A stretch of 64,000 nucleotides of DNA from Caballeronia sp. dw_276 (GTDB lineage Bacteria; Pseudomonadota; Gammaproteobacteria; Burkholderiales; Burkholderiaceae), in assembly GCF_018449635.1 (NCBI RefSeq), contig NZ_JAAVUV010000003.1, positions 248,001 through 312,000 on the forward strand. The letters run 5' to 3'. Shown piece by piece: positions 49,829-59,326 of the stretch (positions are counted from its first letter, which is position 1; every line of letters starts with the position of its first letter). The notes below the pieces were generated by a model, which saw only the letters and a list, made by a program, of their open reading frames with translations, did no database searches and had not been told where the DNA came from. Position numbers and translations under genes: made by a program.

Positions 49829-50596
49829 ATGACCCGCCCAACGCTCGGCATCGCCCTTATCACTTTTAATGCAGCGGCCCGTCTCGCGCAATGTCTCGAG
49901 GCTGTTGCATTTGCGGATGAAATCATCGTGATCGATGGCGGCAGCACCGACGCCACGGCCGGCATAGCGGAGGCGCATCGCGCGCGCGTAATAGAAGTAC
50001 GGGATTGGCCCGGCTTCGGCCCGCAGAAAAACCGTGCGCTCGATGCGCTGACGACAGACTGGGTGTTGTCCATCGACGCCGATGAAATCGTGTCACCGGA
50101 GCTGGGGCTTGCAATCCGCGAAGCGCTCGCAAAACCACAAGCCGATGTCTACGCGGTCGACCGTTTATCGAATTTTTGCGGGAACTGGATTTATCACAGC
50201 GGCTGGTATCCGGACTGGATTCCGCGACTTTTCAAGCGCGGCACCGCGCGTTTCTCCGATGACCTCGTGCACGAGCGACTCGTGCTTTCGCAGCCGGACG
50301 CAACAAAGGTCGCGCGCTTGAACGGCAAGCTGATGCACTACTCGTACGAGGACTTCGAGACCGTGTTGCGCAAGCTGGATACTTACTCGACGGCCGGCGC
50401 CCAACAACGTCACGCGGCGGGAAAACGCGGCAGCTTCAGCACGGCAGTGCTGCGCGGCGCGTGGGCGTTCATGCGCACCTACTTTCTACGACGCGGTTTT
50501 CTCGATGGCCGCGCCGGTTTCATGATCGCCGTTTTTAATGCTCAGACCGTGTATTACCGTTTTCTCAAGCTCGCGCAGTTGAACCAGCCGCACTGA
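49829..50596 (+). CDS. Glycosyltransferase family 2, WaaE/KdtX-like
   Basis: This 255-residue GT-A enzyme has LGIALITFNAAARL at the start, IVIDGGSTDAT and the metal-binding DxD-type segment SIDADEIVSPEL (about residues 83-94). The later WIPRLFKRGTARFSDDLVHE segment is typical of the LPS core WaaE/KdtX group, which adds a beta-linked glucose to heptose. There is no ribosome-binding site upstream of the ATG. It runs opposite to the rest of the cluster, and its last 32 bp overlap the end of the convergent GT4 gene. Confidence 0.87.
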   Translation: MTRPTLGIALITFNAAARLAQCLEAVAFADEIIVIDGGSTDATAGIAEAHRARVIEVRDWPGFGPQKNRALDALTTDWVLSIDADEIVSPELGLAIREALAKPQADVYAVDRLSNFCGNWIYHSGWYPDWIPRLFKRGTARFSDDLVHERLVLSQPDATKVARLNGKLMHYSYEDFETVLRKLDTYSTAGAQQRHAAGKRGSFSTAVLRGAWAFMRTYFLRRGFLDGRAGFMIAVFNAQTVYYRFLKLAQLNQPH

Positions 50597-51662
50597 TGGC
50601 AAGCTCAAGTAATGCGCCGACGTGCGCGGCGATGCTTGTGTCGTAAAGAATGGATGCAGCCGATACGTTTGCCGGTTTTGCGTCGAGCCCGCGCTGCACG
50701 GCGCGGCGCAAGTCGTCGGCATTGCCGGGCTGAAACGTGAACTTCGCACTGTCCGCAATCGCGCTGACGCAACCAATGTTCGTCGAAAAAATCACCGGCG
50801 TTCCACACATCACGGACTCGATACCCACAAGCCCAAACGGCTCATAGGTCGACGCGAGAATCGTGAAGTCCGCCGCGCGATACACGTCCTCGATGTTCTT
50901 CGCGTATCCGATGTACCTGATCTTGTCCGACGTCTGTGCAGGCGGCCTGCCTGCGACCGCGATCACGACGGGCAAACCACTGTCTCGCAACGCCGCTTCG
51001 ATCAGCGGCAAACCCTTGCGCTCGTGACTGCTGGATGGAAAGAGCAGGATGATTTCGTTATCGGCAAAGCCAAATTGCTTGCGAAGCGCCGCGCGCTTTT
51101 GCGCCGACACCACCGAAAACCGCGTACCGTCCACGGGCGGATAAAGCACGCGGATTTTCGAATCGGGCACCGCGTAGAGCGTGCGCAATTCGTCGCGCAT
51201 CATCTCCGAGTGCGCAACGACGACCTTGGCCTGCTGATACTGCAAACGCTCGATCCTGATCTGACGGCTATCAGAAGGGCGTTCATCCCGTTTGCTCGCG
51301 GCCAGAAAGCCAATATGCGTTCCGCCGCAAATCGCGATCTCCGACGACTCCACGCGATTGCATCCGATCAGCACATCGACTTGCGCATGCTTGCGCGCAC
51401 GCTTGAGCGCCCAGTTGAAATACGTGTCGCGCAGCTTGGATGGCAGCAGCGACACGTTGATCCTATGCGCGGCGACCATTGCGCTTTCGGGCTGCGACGT
51501 ATCGAACTTGCGGGCAAAAAACGCCGGCTTGTGCTCGTCAATGAAACCCGCCGTGTTCAGTCCGCGAACGAGGTCGAGCGCGTAACGCTCGAGCCCGCCA
51601 CTTTGTTTGAGCGCGTTGGCGGAGATGCCGAGATTCGGCCACGCCTTGTTCCCGGCGCGCAT
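50565..51662 (-). CDS. Glycosyltransferase family 4 protein (WaaG-like)
   Basis: This 365-residue GT-B enzyme contains ISANALKQSGGLERYALDL near the start, VVAHSEMMRDELRTLY in the middle and the donor signature YEPFGLVGIESVMCGTPVI (about residue 270). It resembles WaaG-type core glucosyltransferases. The ATG at 51662 overlaps the dnaE stop as TGATG; a TTG one codon earlier is possible. Thus a core sugar transferase is translationally coupled to the DNA polymerase gene. Its 3' end overlaps the GT2 gene by 32 bp on the other strand. Confidence 0.86.
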   Translation of the reverse strand: MRAGNKAWPNLGISANALKQSGGLERYALDLVRGLNTAGFIDEHKPAFFARKFDTSQPESAMVAAHRINVSLLPSKLRDTYFNWALKRARKHAQVDVLIGCNRVESSEIAICGGTHIGFLAASKRDERPSDSRQIRIERLQYQQAKVVVAHSEMMRDELRTLYAVPDSKIRVLYPPVDGTRFSVVSAQKRAALRKQFGFADNEIILLFPSSSHERKGLPLIEAALRDSGLPVVIAVAGRPPAQTSDKIRYIGYAKNIEDVYRAADFTILASTYEPFGLVGIESVMCGTPVIFSTNIGCVSAIADSAKFTFQPGNADDLRRAVQRGLDAKPANVSAASILYDTSIAAHVGALLELAISAAGSTARA

Positions 51663-54600
51663 CAATAAACGATTTCGATGGAGCTACCCGCGAACTCTCC
51701 TCGCAACGCCGTGATGAGATCGTCGGTTGGCTTGACGCGCCATTCGTCGCCAAGCCGCACTTCGCCTTCCGCGTGCTCGCTTCTGTACAGGATGCTCACG
51801 TTGAGGCCATTTGGGATCTGCACCGGCGCACGCTGGCCGCGGCCGCCGCCGTCGCGGTCCCCGCCCCGAGCGCCGCCGCGCGACGAAGCCTGAACCGCCG
51901 CTGGCGCCGCTGCTTGCTCGGGCGGCGCACTATGAGCTTCCAGTACTTTCTTCAATCGCAATGCGTCGGCGTTGCCGTTCATTTCGACCTTCACCGATTG
52001 CGCGTATTTGCTGCGGGCACGCTCAAGATCCATTGCCGCTTCGACCGTAAAGCGAATGCCGCCGGTGAACGCGTCGTTGCGCGCCTGCCCTTGCACGACG
52101 AGCAACTCGTCTTCCTTGTAGAGCGCCTTGTTCGCTTCGAACTGTTCGTTGAACACCGTGACTTCACACTGTCCCGTGCCGTCGTCGATATTCACGATCA
52201 GCATCTTGCCGCGCTGAGTCATCTGCGTGCGCATGGTCGTGATCACGCCGGCCACGAGCTTCTCGCGCCCTTCCTTCAACTCGCCGATCTTCTGGCGGAC
52301 GAAGCGGCGGACTTCGGTCTTGTAGGCGTCGAAGAGATGGCCCGACAAATAGAAGCCCAGCGCGCTTTTCTCTTCCTGCAAGCGCTTCTTGTCAGACCAC
52401 ATGGGTTCATCGACGAGTTCGTGGCCTTGTTGGGGTTCGTCGCCCATGTCGAAGAGACCGGACTGCATGGCGTTGGCCGCGGCCTGATCCGCCGCTTCCA
52501 TGGCGAGCGACACCGATGCAATCAGTTGCGCCCGATTGTCATGCAGCGAATCGAACGCGCCGGCCCGGATCAGCGCTTCCACCGTGCGCCTGTTCACCAT
52601 GCGGCGATCCACGCGCATGCAAAAATCGAAGATATCCGTGAACGGTGCTTCTTCGCGCGCCCGCAAGATTTCTTCGATAGCGCTCTGCCCGCTGCCCTTC
52701 ACCGCGCCGAGGCCGTATCGAATGGTCTTGGAACGCTTGCCGTCGGCTTCGGCCACCGGCTCGAACCGGTAAGCGGACTGATTGATGTCCGGCGGCAACA
52801 CGATCATCTTGTTGACGAGGCAATCCTCGAACAGGATCTTGACCTTGTCCGTGTCGTCCATGGCGAGCGACATGTTGGCCGCCATGAATTCGGCCGGATG
52901 ATGCGCCTTGAGCCACGCCGTGAAGTACGCGAGCAACGCATACGCTGCCGCGTGTGACTTGTTGAAACCGTAGCCCGCGAACTTTTCCATCAAGTCGAAG
53001 ATTTCGTCGGCTTTGCCGGCCGTCAGGCCATTCTTCGCCGCGCCCTGCCGGAACAGTTCGCGATGTTCGGCCATCTCCTCGGCCTTCTTCTTGCCCATCG
53101 CGCGGCGGAGCAAGTCGGCGCCACCAAGCGAGTATCCGCCGATGATCTGCGCCATCTGCATCACCTGCTCCTGATAGACCATGATGCCGTAGGTCTCTTT
53201 CAGGACAGATTCCACCCGCGGGTCCGGATATTCCACGATCTCGCGGCCATGCTTACGCGCGCAGAAGCTCGGGATCAGGTCCATCGGGCCCGGACGATAC
53301 AACGCCACCAGCGCAATGATGTCTTCGAACCGGTCAGGCTGCGCGTCCTTCAACATGCCCTGCATGCCGCGGCTTTCCAGCTGGAACACGGCGACCGTAT
53401 TCGCTTTCTTGAGGATCTGGAACGAAGCGGGATCGTCGAGCGGGACCTGCGACAGGTTCCAGTCTTTCTTCGATGGATCCAGCCGGCGGATATACCGTTC
53501 AGCCCAGTCGAGAATGGTGAGCGTGGTCAGGCCCAAGAAGTCGAACTTCACGAGCCCGACGGCTTCCACGTCGTCCTTGTCGTACTGGCTGACCACGCCG
53601 CCGTCTTCGCCTTGCGTATAGAGCGGGCAAAAATCCGTGAGCTTGCCCGGCGCGATCAGGACGCCGCCCGCGTGCATGCCGACGTTACGCGTGAGCCCTT
53701 CCACGCGCTGTGCAAGTTCGATCAGCTGGTGCACTTCGTCTTCGTTGTCGAAGCGATCCTGCAGCGTGGGCTCTTCCTTCAGCGCGTCCGCAATGGTGAC
53801 GTGCTTGCCCGGCTTGAAAGGAATCAGCTTCGCGATGCCGTCGGTGAACATGTAGCCGAGATCGAGCACGCGGCCAATGTCACGCACGGCCGCTTTTGCG
53901 GCCATCGTGCCGAAGGTTGCGATCTGCGATACCGCGTCGGCGCCGTACTTCTGCTTCACGTACTGAATGACGCGGTCACGCCCTTCCTGACAGAAGTCGA
54001 TGTCGAAGTCAGGCATCGACACGCGGTCGGGATTCAGGAATCGTTCGAACAGCAGGTTGTACTTGAGCGGATCGAGATCGGTAATGAACAACGCGTACGC
54101 GACCAGCGAACCCGCGCCCGATCCGCGACCCGGGCCGACCGGCACGCCATTGTTCTTCGCCCACATGATGAAGTCGGCGACGATCAGGAAGTAGCCCGGG
54201 AAGCCCATGCCAATGATGGTCTTGCACTCGAATTCCAGGCGCGCGTAATACGTCTCGCGCTGCGCCTCGCGCGCGGCTTCATCGGGATAAAGCTGGGCGA
54301 GGCGCTTCTCGAGCCCTTCCTTCGACAAATGCACGAGGTAGTCGTCGAGCGACATGCCGTCGGGCGTCGGGAAAAGCGGCAGTTTCGGCTTGCCGAGCTC
54401 CAGCTTCAGATTGCAGCGCTTCGCGATTTCAACCGTGTTCGCCAACGCCGACGGAATGTCCGCGAACAACGCGCACATTTCCTCTTGCGTACGAAAATAT
54501 TGCTCGGTCGTGAAGCGCTTCTGACGGCGCGGATTCGCGAGCATGTCGCCCTCGGAGATACACACGCGCGCCTCGTGCGCCGTGAAATCGTCCGGGGTCA

Positions 54601-55216
54601 TGAACTGCATGGGATGCGTGGCGACGACCGGCAACTTCAACTGCGCTGCAAGCGCGACAGCTTGCTGTATATAAGTCTCGCCGCCCGGATGTCCGGCGCG
54701 CTGTAATTCGATATAAAACGCACTCGGGAACAATTTGGCCCAGCGCTCGGCGTGACGAAGCGCAGCCTGGTCGTTACCGGCGGCGAACGCCATGCCGATA
54801 TCGCCATGCTGCGCGCCCGACAGCGCCAGCAAGCCTTCCGACAACCCGCCTTCGAGCCATTCATATTCGACTTCCGCACGCCCGCGATACTGGTTCGTGA
54901 GCCAGGCTTTCGAAAGCAGCTCGCACAGGTTGAGATACCCGCGCTGATTCTTGACGAGCAGCAACAGGCGCGAAGGCTTGTCGCGATCTGCCGGATTGGT
55001 GATCCAGACGTCGCAGCCGGCGATGGGCTTCACGCCCTTGCTACGCGCTTCCTTATAGAACCTGACGAGGCCGAACGCATTGCCGAGATCGGTCAGCGCG
55101 AGCGCGCCCTGGCCGTCTTTGGCTGCGGCCTTGACGACGTCGTCAAGGCGCACGATGCCGTCGGCAATCGAGAATTCGGAGTGAACACGAAGATGGACAA
55201 AACGGGGATCTGACAT
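51662..55216 (-). CDS. dnaE: DNA polymerase III alpha subunit
   Basis: This 1,184-residue C-family polymerase is the replicative polymerase of the chromosome. The N-terminal PHP domain begins FVHLRVHSEFSIADG; the catalytic Asp pair lies in PDFDIDFCQEGRD (about residues 400-405); the palm and fingers regions (PGRGSGAGSLVAYAL, RNVGMHAGGVLIAPG, YGFNKSHAAAYALLAY) follow; and the C-terminal OB-fold region is present. The length is close to E. coli DnaE (1,160), with a Gly/Arg-rich low-complexity insertion (SSRGGARGGDRDGGGRG) near residue 1125. No intein is seen. A glycosyltransferase gene overlaps the stop. Confidence 0.96.
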   Translation of the reverse strand: MSDPRFVHLRVHSEFSIADGIVRLDDVVKAAAKDGQGALALTDLGNAFGLVRFYKEARSKGVKPIAGCDVWITNPADRDKPSRLLLLVKNQRGYLNLCELLSKAWLTNQYRGRAEVEYEWLEGGLSEGLLALSGAQHGDIGMAFAAGNDQAALRHAERWAKLFPSAFYIELQRAGHPGGETYIQQAVALAAQLKLPVVATHPMQFMTPDDFTAHEARVCISEGDMLANPRRQKRFTTEQYFRTQEEMCALFADIPSALANTVEIAKRCNLKLELGKPKLPLFPTPDGMSLDDYLVHLSKEGLEKRLAQLYPDEAAREAQRETYYARLEFECKTIIGMGFPGYFLIVADFIMWAKNNGVPVGPGRGSGAGSLVAYALFITDLDPLKYNLLFERFLNPDRVSMPDFDIDFCQEGRDRVIQYVKQKYGADAVSQIATFGTMAAKAAVRDIGRVLDLGYMFTDGIAKLIPFKPGKHVTIADALKEEPTLQDRFDNEDEVHQLIELAQRVEGLTRNVGMHAGGVLIAPGKLTDFCPLYTQGEDGGVVSQYDKDDVEAVGLVKFDFLGLTTLTILDWAERYIRRLDPSKKDWNLSQVPLDDPASFQILKKANTVAVFQLESRGMQGMLKDAQPDRFEDIIALVALYRPGPMDLIPSFCARKHGREIVEYPDPRVESVLKETYGIMVYQEQVMQMAQIIGGYSLGGADLLRRAMGKKKAEEMAEHRELFRQGAAKNGLTAGKADEIFDLMEKFAGYGFNKSHAAAYALLAYFTAWLKAHHPAEFMAANMSLAMDDTDKVKILFEDCLVNKMIVLPPDINQSAYRFEPVAEADGKRSKTIRYGLGAVKGSGQSAIEEILRAREEAPFTDIFDFCMRVDRRMVNRRTVEALIRAGAFDSLHDNRAQLIASVSLAMEAADQAAANAMQSGLFDMGDEPQQGHELVDEPMWSDKKRLQEEKSALGFYLSGHLFDAYKTEVRRFVRQKIGELKEGREKLVAGVITTMRTQMTQRGKMLIVNIDDGTGQCEVTVFNEQFEANKALYKEDELLVVQGQARNDAFTGGIRFTVEAAMDLERARSKYAQSVKVEMNGNADALRLKKVLEAHSAPPEQAAAPAAVQASSRGGARGGDRDGGGRGQRAPVQIPNGLNVSILYRSEHAEGEVRLGDEWRVKPTDDLITALRGEFAGSSIEIVY

Positions 55217-55265
55217 GACCGATATTGTACATGCGCCTATTCGCGAAAATACCTCACGGAGCGCG

Positions 55266-55282
55266 CGTTAGCCATTCGGTCA
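55266..55282. promoter_or_regulatory. Recurring intergenic motif, copy C
   Basis: CGTTAGCCATTCGGTCA shares 15 of 17 bases with the copy at 60936-60952. It lies about 50 bp upstream of dnaE (minus) and 183 bp upstream of trhO (plus). The function is unknown. Confidence 0.35.
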
Positions 55283-55464
55283 GGGGTCGAACAAGTCCGA
55301 TCCACATCATGAAAAAAGTGCCGCATCGTTGGCCGATCGGCCGAGTCGGAAGCGCGGGCCGTTTGCGGGATAATACGGATTCGACAGATGCGGTTTTTCG
55401 CGCGTCGAACCCGCTTTATCATCCGGCAACGCCCGTTTCAAGCACTTTTAAGAGCATTCGCGTC

Positions 55465-56334
55465 ATGAGCATCATCAATCTTTCTGCGTATAAATTTGTG
55501 ACCATCGAGAACGGCGCCGACTGGCGGCCTCTGATTGTCGAGCGCTGCATGTCGCTCGGCCTGCGCGGCACGATCCTGCTCGCGCCCGAGGGTATCAATT
55601 TGTTTGTCGCGGGCGAGCCGGAACCCATCCACGCATTCATGCATTACCTTCGGACAGATGCGCTTTTCGAGGGGAAATTCACCGATCTGGAGTTCAAGGA
55701 AAGCATCTCGGCCACGCAGCCGTTCGGCAAGATGCTGGTGAAATTGAAGCGTGAAATCATCACCATGAAAAAGCCGGCAATCAAGCCGGAACTGGGTCGT
55801 GCGCCGTCCGTGCCGGCGGCCACGCTCAAAGCATGGCTCGACCGTGGACATGACGACCACGGCCGCCCGGTCGTGATGCTCGACACGCGCAATGCGTTTG
55901 AAGTCGACGTGGGCACGTTCGATCAGGCACTCGATTACCGCATCGATAAATTCAGCGAATTTCCCGGCGTGATTGAAGCGCATCGCGCGGATCTGGAAGG
56001 CAAGACGGTGGTGTCGTTTTGTACCGGCGGAATTCGCTGCGAGAAGGCCGCCATTCACATGAAGGAAGTTGGCATCGATCACGTTTATCAGCTCGAGGGC
56101 GGCATTCTCAAGTACTTCGAGGAAGTAGGAGGCGCGCACTACCACGGCGAGTGTTTCGTGTTCGATCACCGGACAGCCTTGAATGCGGCGCTGGAACCGG
56201 CGGCAAATTTACAAAATGGCGACGCCTCGGGCACGGAAGACGAAACCGCCAATAGCGATGAAGCACACGCTGCGATCACCGCCGACGGCCGGGCTTCGTT
56301 TCCCGGCCCGGGCGAGCAGCGGCACAAGACATGA
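55465..56334 (+). CDS. trhO: tRNA uridine(34) hydroxylase TrhO (YceA, rhodanese-related)
   Basis: This 289-residue protein of the UPF0176/TrhO family hydroxylates tRNA uridine 34 to ho5U using O2. The N-terminal region begins [17 protein letters not shown], and the rhodanese domain carries the active Cys186 in [12 protein letters not shown]. The start is the ATG at 55465; a frame extension to 55225 encodes improbable Arg-rich sequence overlapping the dnaE promoter region. The last 40 residues are a low-complexity acidic/Ala tail. It overlaps gluQRS by 4 bp (ATGA), so the two are translationally coupled. Confidence 0.9.
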   Translation: MSIINLSAYKFVTIENGADWRPLIVERCMSLGLRGTILLAPEGINLFVAGEPEPIHAFMHYLRTDALFEGKFTDLEFKESISATQPFGKMLVKLKREIITMKKPAIKPELGRAPSVPAATLKAWLDRGHDDHGRPVVMLDTRNAFEVDVGTFDQALDYRIDKFSEFPGVIEAHRADLEGKTVVSFCTGGIRCEKAAIHMKEVGIDHVYQLEGGILKYFEEVGGAHYHGECFVFDHRTALNAALEPAANLQNGDASGTEDETANSDEAHAAITADGRASFPGPGEQRHKT

Positions 56335-57215
56335 AAGCGGCGCCCGCGTACCGCGGGCGATTTGCGCCCTCTCCCACCGGACCCCTTCACTTTGGTTCGC
56401 TGGTGAGCGCGCTGGCCAGTTTCCTCGATGCACGCGCGCATCGAGGAACATGGCTTGTCCGGATTGAAGATGTGGACGGTCCGCGCACGGTACCCGGCGC
56501 GGCAGAAGATATTCTCGACACGCTGCGCAAGTTCGGCATGCGGTCCGACGAGCAACCCATCTGGCAGAGTCAACGGGAGCACGCGTATCAGCGTGCGTTC
56601 GACCGGTTGTTATCGGCGGGATTTGTGTTTGCCTGCGGATGCACGCGCCGCGAGATCGCCGACTCGCTCGGCCATGCTCATCTGCGGCACGCCACGCTTG
56701 CTTATCCGGGAACGTGCCGCGACGGGCTGCATGGCAAGCTGCCGCGCGCCTGGCGATTGCGCGTGCCGGACGGCGATGCCGCCGTGCTGACCTTTGAGGA
56801 TCGCTGGCAGGGTGTGCAAACGCAGAATCTGGCAACTGAGGTAGGCGACTTCGTACTCAAGCGCGCCGATGGCGAATGGGCTTATCAACTTGCCGTTGTC
56901 GTTGACGACGCGGAATGCGGCATCACCCATATCGTTCGTGGCGCCGACTTGTTGGATTCGACCGCGCGCCAAATCTACTTGCAACAATGTCTGGCTGTCC
57001 CAACGCCCGTTTATCTGCACGTTCCCGTGGTCGAAAATGAGCACGGCGAGAAACTCAGCAAACAGACGGGAGCAACGGCGCTGGACACGCACCGCCCTCT
57101 TCCTGCATTGATGCAAGCGGCAAAGCATCTTGGCCTTGAACAACCGCCTACTGGCTCGCTGGAAACTTTTTTCTCCGACGCTACGGCGCAATGGGCGCGA
57201 AGGTTCGGAACTTAG
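56331..57215 (+). CDS. gluQRS: Glutamyl-Q tRNA(Asp) synthetase
   Basis: This 294-residue paralogue of the GluRS catalytic core attaches glutamate to queuosine at position 34 of tRNA-Asp. The HIGH-type motif [11 protein letters not shown] lies at residues 13-23 and the KMSKS-like EKLSKQTG at about 240. The Zn-site Cys residues are in CGCTRREI, with a later Cys in GTCRDGL. It lacks an anticodon-binding domain, as expected. It is coupled to trhO, another wobble-base enzyme, and followed by a bidirectional terminator. Confidence 0.93.
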   Translation: MKAAPAYRGRFAPSPTGPLHFGSLVSALASFLDARAHRGTWLVRIEDVDGPRTVPGAAEDILDTLRKFGMRSDEQPIWQSQREHAYQRAFDRLLSAGFVFACGCTRREIADSLGHAHLRHATLAYPGTCRDGLHGKLPRAWRLRVPDGDAAVLTFEDRWQGVQTQNLATEVGDFVLKRADGEWAYQLAVVVDDAECGITHIVRGADLLDSTARQIYLQQCLAVPTPVYLHVPVVENEHGEKLSKQTGATALDTHRPLPALMQAAKHLGLEQPPTGSLETFFSDATAQWARRFGT

Positions 57216-57235
57216 TTCTGTATCTTCCAGAAAGC

Positions 57236-57262
57236 AAAAAGCGGCATTGCTGCCGCCTTTTT
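57236..57262. terminator. Bidirectional terminator between gluQRS and rhlE
   Basis: GCGGCA pairs with TGCCGC (4-base loop), flanked by AAAAA and CTTTTT, so T-runs follow on both strands. It lies between the two convergent stops. Confidence 0.8.
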
Positions 57263-57284
57263 CGCTACAAGCTGCCTATATTCC

Positions 57285-58841
57285 TCAAGACTCCGACGGC
57301 GTCCTGCGCGGCATACCCAAACCACCCAGCAACGCAGCCAGCGGTTGACGCGGCGTGTTCTTGCGCTCGGCTTCCGCCGCGGCTTCGTCCTGTGCTTTCC
57401 TGGCCGATGCCGGCGACGCCACATAGGGCTTCAAGAAAAAATCATCGACAGGTTGCTGGCGTGAATGCGAACGTTCGAACGATGTAGAACGGCGGCGCGG
57501 CTCCTCGCTGCGCGCATGCCGATGTTCACCGCGCTCCGCACGGGCCGGCCGTTCGTCGCGGCGACCCGTGGACGATTCGCGCCGAACCGGCACGTCGACC
57601 TTCAGCGTCATGACTTCGAGCGGCCGCTTGATCAGCTTTTCGATATCGGCAAGTTGCTTGCGCTCGTTGGGGCTGCACAGCGACAACGCGTCGCCCGTCG
57701 CGCCCGCACGCCCCGTCCGGCCAATGCGGTGAACATAATCTTCGGCGCTGAACGGAAGATCGAAGTTGATCACAGCCGGCAAATCGGTGATGTCGAGACC
57801 ACGCGCGGCGACATCGGTTGCGACCAGCGCTTCGATTTCACCTTTCTTAAATGCATCGAGGGCCTGCATGCGCTCGCCTTGCGTGCGGTCGCCGTGAATG
57901 GCCGTCGCGATGATTCCATCTTTTTCCAGCACGCGCGCGAGGCGGCTTGCGCCAATCTTGCTGTTGCAGAACACCAGGACTTGCTTCAGACCGCGTTCAC
58001 GAATCAACTGCGTGACCGCGCCTGATTTGTCGCTTTCGGCGACTTCAAACACGATTTGCCGCACGTTCGCGTTCGTAGAATTGCTGCGCGCGACTTCGAT
58101 GGTCTGCGGGTTGCGCAGATAAGTCGCGGCGAGCTTCTTGATTTCGCCCGAGAACGTAGCCGAGAAAAGCAGCGTCTGGCGCTCCTTCGGCAACAGGTTC
58201 AGGATGCGCTGCAGATCCGGCAGGAAACCCATGTCGAGCATGCGGTCGGCTTCGTCGAGAACGAGCATTTGTACCTGACCCAGGTTCAGCGTTTTCTGCT
58301 GAACGTGATCGAGCAGGCGTCCCGGCGTCGCGATCAGGATTTCCACGCCGCGCCGCAAGGCTTCGGATTGCGGATTCATGTCGACGCCGCCAAACACCAC
58401 AGTGCTGCGCAACGGCGTGTGCTTGGAATAAGCCTGCACGTTTGCGGCGACCTGGTCGGCGAGCTCACGCGTGGGCGTGAGGATCAGCGCCCGCACGGGG
58501 TGGCGGGCCGGCGATGCGCTCGTGCTGGCCGTCGGCAGCAAGCGCTGGATGATCGGCAGCGAGAAGCTCGCGGTCTTGCCCGTGCCGGTTTGCGCGGCGC
58601 CCATGACGTCGCGACCGGCGAGCACCACGGGAATTGCCTGCGCCTGGATAGGCGTAGGGATCGTGTAGCCGGATTCGACCACGGCGCGCAAGATGTCGGC
58701 GGACAAGCCGAACTGATCGAATGTGGGTACGGGCAGAGGCGCTGCGGCTGCCTGAGGCGCAACGCTGACTTCAGCGCTGGAAGCGGCGCCGGGTGCGTCG
58801 GATTGAGCGGCGGACGGGTTCGTGACGACGGGATCTGACAT
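57285..58841 (-). CDS. rhlE: DEAD-box ATP-dependent RNA helicase, RhlE-type
   Basis: This 518-residue helicase has the Q motif TPIQAQAIPVVL, Walker A AQTGTGKT, DEAD box LVLDEADRMLDMGFLPDL, SAT motif FSATFSGEI and HRIGRTGRAG. It unwinds structured RNA in ribosome assembly, RNA decay and cold adaptation. The N-terminal 40 residues are Ala-rich, and the basic C-terminal tail (Arg/Ser/Glu-rich, about residues 420-490) is typical of RhlE. The start at 58841 (MSDPVV) is chosen over 58913, but no ribosome-binding site is clear for either. It converges on gluQRS. Confidence 0.9.
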   Translation of the reverse strand: MSDPVVTNPSAAQSDAPGAASSAEVSVAPQAAAAPLPVPTFDQFGLSADILRAVVESGYTIPTPIQAQAIPVVLAGRDVMGAAQTGTGKTASFSLPIIQRLLPTASTSASPARHPVRALILTPTRELADQVAANVQAYSKHTPLRSTVVFGGVDMNPQSEALRRGVEILIATPGRLLDHVQQKTLNLGQVQMLVLDEADRMLDMGFLPDLQRILNLLPKERQTLLFSATFSGEIKKLAATYLRNPQTIEVARSNSTNANVRQIVFEVAESDKSGAVTQLIRERGLKQVLVFCNSKIGASRLARVLEKDGIIATAIHGDRTQGERMQALDAFKKGEIEALVATDVAARGLDITDLPAVINFDLPFSAEDYVHRIGRTGRAGATGDALSLCSPNERKQLADIEKLIKRPLEVMTLKVDVPVRRESSTGRRDERPARAERGEHRHARSEEPRRRSTSFERSHSRQQPVDDFFLKPYVASPASARKAQDEAAAEAERKNTPRQPLAALLGGLGMPRRTPSES

Positions 58842-59326
58842 GGTGACTTTGGTGGCTTCGCTTTCGCTAAAAATGCGCCGGAGCGGCGCGCGAGCGGTCA
58901 TTCCACCGCTCATGGACTTCGTGAAGAAAGAAGCCGCGTGTTTCGCCTTGCAACTGGCAATCGGCGATCAACGCGCGGACTTCGGATTCGCAAGGTTTCG
59001 ACCTCTGCGAATTTTTGCCCGATCCAGTCTGATTCAACCGGACAGCGTAGTACCTGCAAATAGTACAAACGGCTCAAACGGCAAAGTACAAGTGGCGAGT
59101 AAATGCAGCAGGCCGCGTGGCGCTACCTCGACGGCAACCAGCATGAAAGCATACCGGTCACGATCTTCCCCGCAGCTGCGCCGGTCGCGGCGCCCAAACT
59201 ACGGGAAAGCCCGATATTGTAGCACTGCGCCGCTTGGCGCCACGCTCAGATCGTACGGAGCGCCAGGACGCCGTAAAACCCCGCCGGCCGGGCTTCCCCG
59301 CGTTACCGCGCAGCGCCCGCAACGGG
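58842..59326. other. 485 bp intergenic region upstream of rhlE
   Basis: It lies downstream of the aldehyde dehydrogenase and upstream of rhlE on the minus strand. Its length would allow a long structured leader of the kind seen on cold-inducible helicase mRNAs, but I see no defined hairpin or strong promoter. A TGTACT/TTGTAC pair near 59068-59093 is a weak promoter candidate. Confidence 0.4.
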
